In this document: positions 1 through 9,700 of the stretch, piece by piece | How positions within the stretch are numbered: the first letter of the stretch is position 1 | Layout: the number at the start of each line of letters is the position of its first letter | Origin: Oscillospiraceae bacterium | Lineage (GTDB): Bacteria > Bacillota > Clostridia > Oscillospirales > Oscillospiraceae | Assembly: GCA_022800525.1 (NCBI GenBank) | Contig: JAAWQM010000029.1 | Location: 1-40,348, forward strand | DNA length: 40,348 nt | Reading direction: 5' to 3' | Notes under the pieces: generated by a model | Seen by the model: only the letters and a program-made list of their open reading frames with translations | Told to the model about the DNA's origin: nothing | The model's database searches: none | Made by a program: the position numbers and the translations under genes

Positions 1-1
1 C

Positions 2-2605
2 CTGACCGTGGACGGCGTGGACGTCACCGGCCAGATCGTGGACGGCGTTTACACCTGCACGCTCACCATCACGGGCAACAACGAGATCACCATCGTTGGC
101 TCCAGTGGCAAGATCGAAGGCATCCCCGTTGATTACCAGGGCGTTCCCGTGGACGGCGGCGTGGCCGTTGTTCCCGAGAGCAACACCCTGACTGTCGGTA
201 CCGACATTCCCGATCCCAATGACGCAAGCCTGGCCGAGATGGTTGAGGGCAAGCTGGGCGTGTGGGTCTACGTGAACGAGATGGCTGAGGAGAACGAGAT
301 CAAGGCTGTTGACGGCGTCTATACGATCCCCGAGACCGCCACCAAGGTTATCGTTTTCTACGGCAACGACACCACCGAGGCTCCCGATGAGCCCACCAAC
401 CCCGACAACCCCGACAACCCCGATACCCCTGATAACCCCGACGATTGGACTCCTGTCGAGCCTCTCTCCGCCGCCGCGACCATTGCCGGGCGTGCGGCGG
501 GCATCCAGACCCTGGATCTGCCTACCGCTACTTTCACCTTCTGGTACTTTGTTCCCAGCACCCAGGACATCACCACTGCCACGGTCTTCAACAACGGCGT
601 AACGACTAGTGCTGGTGAGCCCAAGGTTGCTACCGAGGCTGAGATCGCGGCTGTCTGTGAGAGGAACGCTTCCATCAAGAGTAACCTTGATGAAAAGTGG
701 GCCGCTGATCCCAATGGTAAGGTCGGTTATGTGACCTTCACCTATGTGACCGGTGACCACACCGTTACCCCCGATGTCCGCACCAAGGCTGTCGCTCCTG
801 TAGAGACTGACGACACCATCCAGGCGATTATCGATAATGGTACCTACAAGTTCTACCGCTATGCTTCTGAGGCTGCGCTGACTGACGATCAGGTGAAGGC
901 CGCTCTGACCAATGCCCTGAACGAGCTGTGGAGCACCAAGAGCGTTTCCTCCATCGCACTCGATCATTCCAAGGGCAAAGCCACTGTGACCTGGAGCGAT
1001 GGGACCGAAAGCAAGATTGACTACAACAAGGAAGGTAACGCCAAGATCGGCTCTTATCTGCACCCCGAGCTCCTGTACAAAGTTACCTACGAAGGCACTG
1101 TTCTGGGCTACAAAAAGGCTGATAGCAGCAATGCTGTGACCTTTGATGTTGCTGGTGTCAAGAAGGGCGACTATGCCATCCGTGAGGGTGAGATGATTGC
1201 CAACTCTACAACTGGTACTGCGGACGCAGGTAAGAAGTTCGTCACCGCCAAGGATGGTCAGCTTGACATTAAGGTTGAGCGTCCTGCTGAGGGTTACGAT
1301 GTCAACTATGCAAAGGCTGTCGCGTTCACAGTGGATATTGGCAACACTGCGACTACTTTGGCTGGTAGCAGCACCGTTGCCAGCACTGACGCTAAGTTCC
1401 CCACAGATGGCACCTCTGGTGCTCTGACTATTGCGGCAAATAACGTTGTAGTCTGCGAGAAAAACGTTTACCTGCGCTTTACCGAAGGTGCTGCCGGAAG
1501 CACCGGCAAAAAGTACACTCTGACCGTCAATGGTACGGCTGTTGACTCTACCGCCAAGATTGGCGACGGCACGAATACCCTCACCTTTGACGTTCTCGCT
1601 TCCACTCTGACCCCTGACAAGGCTGGCGAAATCAAGATCGGCCTGAAGGAGAGCAACGTGGTCGATGGTGTCAAGGTCCGTATCGGCCAGTTGGATGGCA
1701 CCGTGGCAGAGGCAGTCGACGCCGTTGTTGGCAGCGATGACAAGCTGTACGCTGTCATGAGTGAGGAGTTGGCTGGCGCTGATGTTAAGTGGGGCATTGT
1801 GAGCTGGACAGGTGTTACGCCCACTTTTGTACTCACCACTGCTCCGACCGATACTCCTGCGTACGAAAGCGCTGTCGATGGCATTGCTCTTGATATTACC
1901 AGTGCAGACAAAGACCCCGATGGCTGTGTTTGGATTCTGCCCTTCGTGCAAGTAAAGATGGCTGCTAACGTTGCCGAAGGTAGCATTAGCAACAGCAACC
2001 GTACTGTATCCTTTGAGGGCTATACGGGCGAAGGGGCGGCTACAAATTTTGTCACGGGTGTGTATGTCCCCGTGGGTGCTACCATGGAACTGATGTCCGA
2101 TACCACAAACACCAGGCTGAGCGCAACCATTGGAGGTAAGACTGAGGGGATCGGCACTGTTGGTACTGATGGCTCCGCTGCAAAAGCCACTCTGAAGGTT
2201 ACCAAGGCCGTGACTGTCACTGAGGATGAGGTTCTACGTAAGCTCACTATTGCTCTGAATAATGATACAACTAATGTTGGGGCTGGCGACGAGATTGGGG
2301 ATATTGAACAGGTGTGGAAGCTGGCGGGTACTAATGAGCTCCTCACGCATGTTGATATCACGTTTGTTGATGAGAATGGTTATGAGCTCAACGATACAAC
2401 TGTGACAGTTGGTGAGAGTGAGTTCGGCATCCAGATCAACTTTGCGAAAGCTGTGTTTGCTGGTTACGTTGTTGATGGTTCTGTGAGTGTAGATATCAAG
2501 GGCTATAAAGGCGGACTTGTTACTTTCGGCACTGGCACCCTGGAAGAGAACCCTGACGGGAGCTGGACCATCAATGCTTGGCTTGACGGCTCCAAGCTTG
2601 CCTGA
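2..2605 (+). CDS. Giant secreted/surface protein, C-terminal part (5' end outside window)
   Basis: The reading frame is already open at the left edge, so the N-terminus (presumably signal peptide and SLH domains) lies outside. About 868 residues are visible. They are rich in Thr, Val, Asp and Gly, nearly free of Cys, and look like stacked beta-sandwich modules. A hydrophilic linker of repeated Asn-Pro-Asp units sits near visible residues 130-147. A module beginning NGTYKFYRYA near residue 276 recurs in the next giant gene (GGTYKFYGYG). There is no LPXTG motif or C-terminal SLH domain, so anchoring would have to be N-terminal. Codons turn from strongly C-ending to more mixed (GTT, GAT, TCT) from roughly nt 600 onward. 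A 16-bp hairpin follows the stop. The function is unknown; a surface layer or adhesin role is inferred from the paralogue at 3743-9964, which keeps SLH-like segments. Confidence 0.8.
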   Translation: MTVDGVDVTGQIVDGVYTCTLTITGNNEITIVGSSGKIEGIPVDYQGVPVDGGVAVVPESNTLTVGTDIPDPNDASLAEMVEGKLGVWVYVNEMAEENEIKAVDGVYTIPETATKVIVFYGNDTTEAPDEPTNPDNPDNPDTPDNPDDWTPVEPLSAAATIAGRAAGIQTLDLPTATFTFWYFVPSTQDITTATVFNNGVTTSAGEPKVATEAEIAAVCERNASIKSNLDEKWAADPNGKVGYVTFTYVTGDHTVTPDVRTKAVAPVETDDTIQAIIDNGTYKFYRYASEAALTDDQVKAALTNALNELWSTKSVSSIALDHSKGKATVTWSDGTESKIDYNKEGNAKIGSYLHPELLYKVTYEGTVLGYKKADSSNAVTFDVAGVKKGDYAIREGEMIANSTTGTADAGKKFVTAKDGQLDIKVERPAEGYDVNYAKAVAFTVDIGNTATTLAGSSTVASTDAKFPTDGTSGALTIAANNVVVCEKNVYLRFTEGAAGSTGKKYTLTVNGTAVDSTAKIGDGTNTLTFDVLASTLTPDKAGEIKIGLKESNVVDGVKVRIGQLDGTVAEAVDAVVGSDDKLYAVMSEELAGADVKWGIVSWTGVTPTFVLTTAPTDTPAYESAVDGIALDITSADKDPDGCVWILPFVQVKMAANVAEGSISNSNRTVSFEGYTGEGAATNFVTGVYVPVGATMELMSDTTNTRLSATIGGKTEGIGTVGTDGSAAKATLKVTKAVTVTEDEVLRKLTIALNNDTTNVGAGDEIGDIEQVWKLAGTNELLTHVDITFVDENGYELNDTTVTVGESEFGIQINFAKAVFAGYVVDGSVSVDIKGYKGGLVTFGTGTLEENPDGSWTINAWLDGSKLA

Positions 2606-2634
2606 TTTGACCATTCCTGACTCTGCGCATTAGG

Positions 2635-2668
2635 GAATCCCCCAAGGGCCTCGGCCCTTGGGGGATTC
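2635..2668. terminator. Hairpin between convergent genes
   Basis: A perfect 16-bp stem (GAATCCCCCAAGGGCC and its complement) with a 2-nt loop lies 30 nt after the giant gene's stop and 8 nt after the stop of the convergent small gene. It has only a weak T-tract on either side. The core CCCCCAAGGGC is reused in the hairpin after the second giant gene (9976-10005), so it probably ends transcription from both sides. Confidence 0.65.
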
Positions 2669-2675
2669 TCCTGTC

Positions 2676-3137
2676 TCAGATGAAAGCGATATACTCGTAT
2701 TTCTTCTGCGCCATGTTGAGGTTGGGGTACTCGGGATGCGCACTGTCAGGGCCATAGACCCAGAATCCCCGCTCCACGATCTTACACCGGCTGTTCCGGT
2801 TGCCCATGCCCACCATGACAAAGTCGTTGTCGCCGTTGGCCTCCACTCTGGTAATGATGAGAAAATCGGGTTCAAAGGTCAGCTCGATAAAATGCTCTTT
2901 ACCGTCACCGATGTAGGTGCCGACCATGTATCTGTGGGATGTTCCTCCAGAGCTGGAGGATAGCGCCCTGTCTGCAGTGGCCTGCGCAGCATTTGCGGCG
3001 GACTGGGCGGCGTCCGCCTTGGCGGCGTTGGCGTTCAGCCCAGCCTCAATGTTCTGATTCATCTGATTGAAGTCGTCCATGCGGATGGGGTCGGACTTGA
3101 CCCACTGGGGCAGGTGATGATTTTGCGTGTAATTCAT
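2676..3137 (-). CDS. Phage tail-fibre-like small protein (MNYT-LPQW family), copy 1
   Basis: This is a 153-residue protein. The start at 3137 is chosen because AAGGAG stands 9 nt upstream and because the paralogue at 10016-10429 begins at the same motif. An upstream extension would read through the inverted repeats. Three parts can be seen: a conserved head (MNYTQNHHLPQWVKSD, then RMDDFN), an Ala-rich probable coiled coil at about residues 35-60, and a tail module that opens GTYIGDG and ends EYIAFI. The tail resembles C-terminal modules of phage tail fibres (a Gly-Tyr beta pattern ending in YxYIAF); this is from memory, not a search. There is no signal peptide. It converges on the giant surface gene. 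Head and tail motifs are shared with the second copy while the middle differs, suggesting a binding module. Role unknown. Confidence 0.7.
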   Translation of the reverse strand: MNYTQNHHLPQWVKSDPIRMDDFNQMNQNIEAGLNANAAKADAAQSAANAAQATADRALSSSSGGTSHRYMVGTYIGDGKEHFIELTFEPDFLIITRVEANGDNDFVMVGMGNRNSRCKIVERGFWVYGPDSAHPEYPNLNMAQKKYEYIAFI

Positions 3138-3174
3138 GGTAGTTCTCCTTTTAAAAATGATTCGCAACGTTACC

Positions 3175-3223
3175 GTTACACCTAGGTGTGTAACAAAGGA
3201 AAAGTTGCACGGAGGCGTGCAAC
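3175..3223. promoter_or_regulatory. Paired inverted repeats upstream of tail-like gene, copy 1
   Basis: Two dyads of identical geometry lie 29 bp apart: GTTACAC-N6-GTGTAAC at 3175-3194 and GTTGCAC-N6-GTGCAAC at 3204-3223. The first contains the 12-bp palindrome ACACCTAGGTGT. The pair sits 38 bp before the start of the tail-like gene on the minus strand. The same pair, spacing and position recur at 10468-10516. Tandem operators for a dimeric repressor are the simplest reading; two 5'-UTR hairpins are the alternative. Confidence 0.6.
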
Positions 3224-3301
3224 GGCAAAATGCACAAAATCCCGGAACAAATCTGTTGGAATTTGCGTTATGTAACCTCATCGAAAAGCAGGAAATATTT
3301 T

Positions 3302-3335
3302 GAGAGGGATTGAGGATAAATCCTCAATCCCTCTC
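3302..3335 (+). terminator. Conserved hairpin with T-tract before leader, copy 1
   Basis: A perfect 16-bp stem (GAGAGGGATTGAGGAT, loop AA, complement) is followed by CTGTTTTT. A counterpart with compensatory base changes lies at 40097-40129, also directly before the repeat leader. It probably insulates the downstream surface-gene promoter from read-through. Confidence 0.65.
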
Positions 3336-3364
3336 CTGTTTTTCTGCATTTAGCTATGTATTTT

Positions 3365-3555
3365 TTCCCCCTTACTACCACCTGCTACCAGACTTTCCCA
3401 ACGTGCTACCAGAGCTTCCCCAGTTGACAGCGGGGATGTGCAGTTTACATAAATCTTTCAATTGCTACCAAGCCCCGCATTTTTGCTACCAGCCTTCCTT
3501 TTCAAATCCTCAAACCTCTTGCGCCCCAACGGCCTCCCCCTTCCTCCGCCATCCG
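3365..3555 (+). repeat. Surface-gene leader with phased TGCTACCA repeats, copy 1
   Basis: A non-coding block of about 190 bp is repeated with roughly 90% identity at 40158-40348. It holds direct repeats of TGCTACCA at 3373 (TACTACCA variant), 3383, 3404, 3463 and 3484, with start-to-start spacings of 10, 21, 59 and 21 bp, close to whole DNA turns. A sixth lies at 3656 just before the signal-peptide start. Between the two repeat pairs is TTGACA (3424-3429), followed after 16-17 bp by an A/T-rich TACATAAAT, a possible weak promoter (TTGGCA in the other copy). Most likely an activator-bound promoter and long 5' leader. From here to 3655 I see no other gene. Confidence 0.65.
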
Positions 3556-3689
3556 GTAAGGGGATGACAGATTGGCTGTAAGTCTCCAAAATACGACATT
3601 TCCCGCAATTTTTCCGTATTTTGCAGAAAAAAGTTCAGCCGCCTGAAAATCCCCTTGCTACCAAAACAAAAAGGAGGAAACAATCCACC

Positions 3690-3746
3690 ATGAGAAATCT
3701 CAAAAAGATTCTCGCACTGGTGCTGGCCCTGGTCATGAGCTTGTGA
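3690..3746 (+). other. Signal-peptide start out of frame with giant surface gene
   Basis: AAAGGAGG at 3669-3676 and the ATG at 3690 form a good translation start. The peptide MRNLKKILALVLALVMSL is a typical signal-peptide beginning (basic head, Leu/Ala/Val core). It then hits TGA at 3744-3746. The giant frame starts at a GTG at 3743, overlapping this stop in a different frame, and its first residues look like the tail of an SLH repeat (TAALVYRIATADVKD). A deletion that removed the signal cleavage site and most of the first SLH repeat, and shifted the frame, best explains this. No slippery sequence is visible. Confidence 0.7.
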
Positions 3747-6700
3747 CCGCCGCTCTGGTCTACCGCATCGCTACCGCGGATGTGAAGGACACCCAGAGGG
3801 ACCTTTACACCAACAACCCCTTCACCGACCTCGGCTCCGCCGCCTGGGCCAACGGCTACATCTCCTACGGCTACAACGCGGAGATCCTGAAGGGCAATGG
3901 CGACAACACCTTCACTCCCAACGCCCCCGTCACCGGCTATGCCACCCTGGCCATGATCCTGCGGACCATGGGCTACGGCAAGAACCATGAGTTCGAGGGC
4001 GAAAGCTGGGAAATTCAGACCGCCGCCACCGCGCGGCAGGTGGGTCTGCTCAACGGCGTCACCGCCGCTGATGAGGCCACTCTGGGTCAGGCCGCCCCCC
4101 GCGGCCTGGTTGCTCAGATCCTGTTCAACGCCCTGCTCCAGCCCACTGTGAAGTTCAACATCAACACCCCCTACAACTACGCGCCGGATGCTGAAACCCT
4201 GGGCAAGCAGAAGTTCGGTCTGGAGGAAATCGAGGGCGTGGTCACCGCCAACGAGTACGCCGATCTGTACGCCAACACCACTCTGGCCGCCAACAAGACC
4301 AGACTGAACGTGAACGGCGTGGACTACCTGCTTAACGAGACCAAGACCACTCTTGACGACATTGGCGAGAGCAAGCTGGCTTATGTCCGCACCGTCGGCA
4401 ACCAGCCCGCCAAGACCGTTCTCGTCATCGCGGACAGCGGCAGGAACACCGTGAGCGAGACGCCCGACGAGAAGCGGGTGGACGCTCTTCTGTCCGACGC
4501 CAGCCTGTCCCGCAACGCTGAGACGGAGAGCTACATCAACTTCAGCAAGGACTTCCGCTGGCAGTCCGACTGGCGGATTCGCTACGAGATCAACTTCCTG
4601 AGCACAAGCGCTGACAGAGACGCCGCTGAGCGCGAGTATGAGAACGAGCGCCTGAGCACCGGCTGGACGGTCAGCCTGAAGGATTTCCAGTCCTACATCA
4701 ACAATAACCCCACCACTGTGAACGTCAGCGTCAACGGCAGCGATACAGTGGTGATGTACCGCTGGACCTATCAGGCCGCTTTCCAGCCCGACGCCGTAAT
4801 CAGCGCCGGTCACCAGACCAACATCAAGACCATCTTCGACACGGCTGACCGCTTCACCGAAGTCAACGTCAGCCGCGACGCCTACACCTACGGCGAAGTC
4901 TACGTCGGCACCTCCAGCCTGAAGGACGTTTCCGACACCATGTCCTACAAGCAGTTTGTTGAGACCTACATCAACCAGGACACCGAGGCCGGCGTCTCCG
5001 GCAACGAGAAGGGCAACTGGCTGAAAGTCATCGACAACGACGCCGACGGCATTGCCGACTACATCCTCAAGGTGGTCTACACCACCGCCCAGGTTGAGGC
5101 CGTCAAGGACGGCTCCGCCACCCTGGACGTCGCCGTGCGCAGCACCCGCATCAACGACGGCGATGAAATCAACCAGCTCACCTCCCAGCCGGTCGTCAGC
5201 GACGACGAGCTGACCGCCGGCGACGTGGTCTACTACGCCGTCATCGACGGCAAGGCGCAGACCTACAAGGCCACTCCCGTCACCGCCAAGATCAACAGCG
5301 TCAACCGCAACGACCGGGTTGCCACTGCTGATGACGACACCAAGTACGCGGAAGCCGGCGTCCATGAGCACATCTACAACCCCGACTATGCCAAGGACGT
5401 CCGTGAGATGGCCGGAGGCGTCAGCTACGACATGTACCTGGGCCGCGGCGATTATCTGCTGGCCTTCGTCAAGACTGCCGCCACCAGCTTCACCCTCATC
5501 ACCGACGGCTACTACAACAGCTCCCGCAACGGCGATGAGTACGCTGTCAAGGCTTACATTGACGGCAAGCAGGTCAACACCGACGTCAGCCGCAACGGCG
5601 TCATGTTCATTGACCGCAACGCCGCCGGCGTTCAGAACAACGGCTGGAACGCCATCCGCGAGCTGGGCCAGCCCACCAACTCCCTCAACGCCAAGGGCGC
5701 CGTGCTCAAGACCACCGTGGCCGGTCTGGATGCCGACGGCAACCTGATCCCCGTGGACTACAGCTCCGTGTATGAGCGCGGCAGCCATGCCATGATCGCC
5801 TTCCGGAAGCAGGCGACCAGCGCCGTCCAGGAGGAGCGCTACAATTCCATCGTGGGCAACTCCTACGCCACCGGCACCGCTTACACCACCAACGGCGTGG
5901 GCAATGCCGTCGCCTACAACAGCAATGATGGCGAGGTTGAGATCCGCGCCCTGAGCAGCACCATCTACTACTTCGTCTACCGCGACAACCGCGGCGAGAT
6001 TCAGGTCGCCCAGTACAACGGCTACGCCAGCGTGCCCAGCCTCAGCGCCGCTGAGATGGCGAAGATCGAGGACATCTACGCCGTCGGCACCCTGACCGAG
6101 CGCGTGAGTACCGGAACCGACCGCGAGCGCGCCTACTACACCGCCAACGTGGTCGTCGTCGAGTTCAGCCAGCCCTACAAGCAGTATGGTGAGCAGATTC
6201 TGGTTGTGGACGATCCCGTGGTCGCCTCCAGCATCCAGATTGACAACGTCAAGGTCATCCGCTCCAGCGGCGCTGCCGAGGAAATCGACATCGACATGAC
6301 CAGCTCCTGGATTCGGACCTACGACAAGGCTGGCCGCAAGTGCGTGCAGCCCGGCCTGTACAACCTGTATCCCACCAGCACCGACGGTCTTTACACCATT
6401 TCCTCCCTGGATCACGATGAGATTGCCGGCTACAACTTCGACGCCGGCCAGATCAGCACCGCCCTGGGCACCGTTAACTATGACTATGCCGAGGTCAACT
6501 CCATGGTCTGGAACAACGCCGCTGACACCTATGGTCCCGGCAGCCACAACGAGTACAAGCTCACCGCTGATACCAGGTACTACACCCTGAGCTACAGCGG
6601 AACCGGTATTGACGCGAAGGCTTCCCTGACCGAGAGCGCCCTGGCCTCCGTCCTTGACCCCCGCGTTGACGAGAGCGAGCTCAAGGCCAAGGTCGAGTTC

Positions 6701-9700
6701 GTCTATGACCTGGAGCGCGATCCCAACAGCCTGCCCGACAACCGGTACTACCGTTACGGCAACCGCAATGACGTCCTGGTCGCCTACGACGGAGCTGGCA
6801 ACGCCATCTATGTCGTCTCCTTCGCCAACATCGGCGACAGCGCAGCCAACGGCGCGGGCGGACACGTCAGCTACTCCAACTACGCCCAGAACGTCTGGGA
6901 GTACGTCATGCCCAGCGCGGTGGCCCACAGCACCAACGCCCCCGCTGTGGAGCTGCGTTCCCAGAACGCAGCGAACCTGCATGAAGTGGTTGCCGATCTC
7001 AACGGCGTCTACACCACCCGCACCGGCAACACCTTCAACACCGTCATTCCCTATTCCGTATGGTCCAAGTACGCTGGCGATGAGGCGATTCTGTACTTCA
7101 CCCCCGCCGCCAACAACCAGATTTCCGTCAGCGGGACCACCACCTTCCGTTATGAGTCCTTCCCTGTGAACGCCGAGGCCATTCCTGTCTTCAACATTGC
7201 CAATGATGTGACCGTCGGTCCCATCACTGTGATGAGTCAGGCGGACGGCGGCACCACCGAAGCGTACTTCTACAACTACACCTTCACCGCGCCCAATCAC
7301 AATTCCGCTTTCACGAACGTTCCCGCCGGAACCGCCGTCACCAAGGACAGCGTTCTCAATAACGGCAGCCGCTACGTGAATCTGGAGGCTTTTGTCCTGG
7401 CGTTCGGCACTCCCAAGGGCGCAACCGCCGTCTGGAGCTTCACCACCGAGGGCGGCGAGAACTTCACCATCACCGTGAAGAACCCTGTTGACGGTTCCGC
7501 GGCTGTGACCGAGAACAACGCTCCCCGGGATGTCGATATCCTGGACGAGGTTGCCGACAGCTTCACCGTCACCGTCACCGCCGAGTGCGGCGAGACGGAG
7601 CACACCACCACCTACACCTCCACCGCAACGCCTCCAGACCCCAGCGGCAATGTGACCGTGACGGTCAACTTCGTGGTTGGCGGCGAGACTGTCTATTCCA
7701 TTCCTCTGACCAAGGCCATCGTGAACGGGGCCATCACGCTGGACTGGACCAATGATGTTGTCCTGAACGGCTGGGCCAATATCAACGAGATTCAGTCCGT
7801 GACCGCCAGCAATGGACAGACCTGCACACAGTCCGGCTTCGACTGGGTAATCCCCGCCGGCGCTGATGAGACTGCCCTGACCGTGACTGTCAGCTACGAC
7901 ACCGAGAACGAGACCCCTGGTCCTGGTCCCGGCCTGCTGCCCCCTCTGTCCAAGGGCGGACGCACCCTGTCGATGACCTCCATGCTGTACGGCGTGTGGG
8001 CCCCCGAGGGCAAGCGTCCTGAGTCCGTAACGGTAAATCGTCCCACCGACGGTACGTTTGTGGTTGGCGATCTGAGCAAGAGCATCATCTATCCCGGTGC
8101 GACTCCTCCTGCCGGGTGCGAGCTGGTGGCCTTCCCTGTCACCGTCGAGGAAACTCTGACCAACGCTGATATCTTCGTGATTGTCAACTCCTGGGTTGAC
8201 CTTGAGGAGGAAAAACCCGACGTTCCTGTCCCCGGTGAAGACGAGCTGCTGCCGTATAGGGCTGAGCTGGATGGCGGCACCTACAAGTTCTATGGCTATG
8301 GCGATGAGTACGCGGAGTTGAGCGAAGATGAAATGAAGACCGCTATGGCCAAAGTTCTTTCCGCTCGCGACAAGGTTACTCTGACCAAGGAAGACATCAA
8401 GATTTCCCCCGATGGCAAAACCGTTTATTACACCCGGAACAACAAGGACTTCCCTGCGGCAATTACCTCTGGCGAGCTGACCTCTGGTTCCTGGAAGAAC
8501 ACCATTGAGCAGTGGGCTGTCTCTTACAAGGGCGAAGTGGTTACTTACGCTGCCCACAATGAGTCCGTGGATGTCGAGAATCTGGATGGCAATTACATTG
8601 TTGTTGATTCCGGCGAAAACGGTGCGTATGATGATCCAACTTCTGTAGTCGATGGGAAAGCGTCATTCACTATGAGCGCAGATAAGGATGTTTCCTTAGT
8701 TGATGTCATCAAAGTGTCTGTTGATGCGACCAGCATTCTTGCTTGGAACTACAAAAAAGTGGATGGCACTTGGACAAACGGAGCGTCCGGCAAGAGCGGC
8801 TGGGTGAAGACAGGCACTGAAGTGCAGGCCGTCACTCCTAATAGTAGTACAACATATACATCTGGTGCGCTGTATCAAGTGCGCAATGGGATGCTGTCTC
8901 TGAAGGACTTGACCGCGAAAGATCTTGAAGGTGCCAACTACATGAGGATTGACCTTGGTGCCTTGACCGCTGACAAAGCGGTTGATGATGTGGTTGCACT
9001 CTCCCTGGATCAGGTCTACAATGTTACTCTGAGTGGCGCGGATATCGGCAAGTATGCTAAGGATGACGATATTCCTGTTGCTGCTTATGGGCTCGCAGAG
9101 GACGATGTTGTTATTGCTCTGAACAATCGAACCCCAGATGCGACTGCCATTAATTGCAGTGGCGTGGCGCGTGTGGGACAGACCTCCAACCAGTATATGG
9201 CCTGGAAAGCGGTTGGGGCAGATGATGAGACAGACGAAGCTGTTTTGTCATTGGATGAGAACCTGGTCGGCAGAGCTGTAGAGAACAAGATTAATCTGAG
9301 TTCCACATCTATGGTGACCGTTCCGGCAGGAGTGACGGTGGTTGTGACATATGCAGGAGAGAGTTCCGCCGAGCTTACTCTGGATACGACTTATTATGTT
9401 GCCCAAAATGCTTCTCTCAAGCTGACTTCCAGCAAAAATGAAACCATCTTCAGCGTGACCGTTGGCGAGAACGACCCCGTGCTGGTAGGCACGCCCGACA
9501 GCTCAGCAGCTACCACGGAGACAATCACGATTGGTTCCGAGGAAGTTGAAATTACTGAGGTTCTTGCTCCCACCGCTGCGATGATTCATATCTCTTCTGA
9601 TAATAAGAAAATTGACGGAAACAGCACTATTGCGGGAACATCTGTAGGGCTTGCTAAGGACGATAAGGGCGGAGATACAACTCAAGGTGGTGTTCTGTAC

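Noticed and set aside
2676-3137. A prophage in the 1-10.5 kb region
   Set aside because: Apart from the two tail-fibre-like proteins there is no integrase, terminase, capsid, portal, lysis gene or attachment site.
3365-3491. TGCTACCA repeats as a CRISPR array or replication-origin iterons
   Set aside because: The units are only 8 bp, spacers are unequal and conserved between copies rather than unique, and no cas, rep or dnaA gene is near. A promoter-associated element fits better.
3743-3746. Programmed frameshift joining the signal peptide to the giant frame
   Set aside because: There is no slippery heptamer, downstream pseudoknot or internal Shine-Dalgarno at the junction, and a large part of the first SLH repeat is missing as well. 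A deletion fits better.
3635-8557. A 1,640-codon open frame antisense to the giant surface gene
   Set aside because: The strict C-ending codons of the sense gene avoid stops on this antisense frame. Its translation is a monotonous Val/Gly/Asp/Ala string without domains, and no ribosome binding site precedes it.
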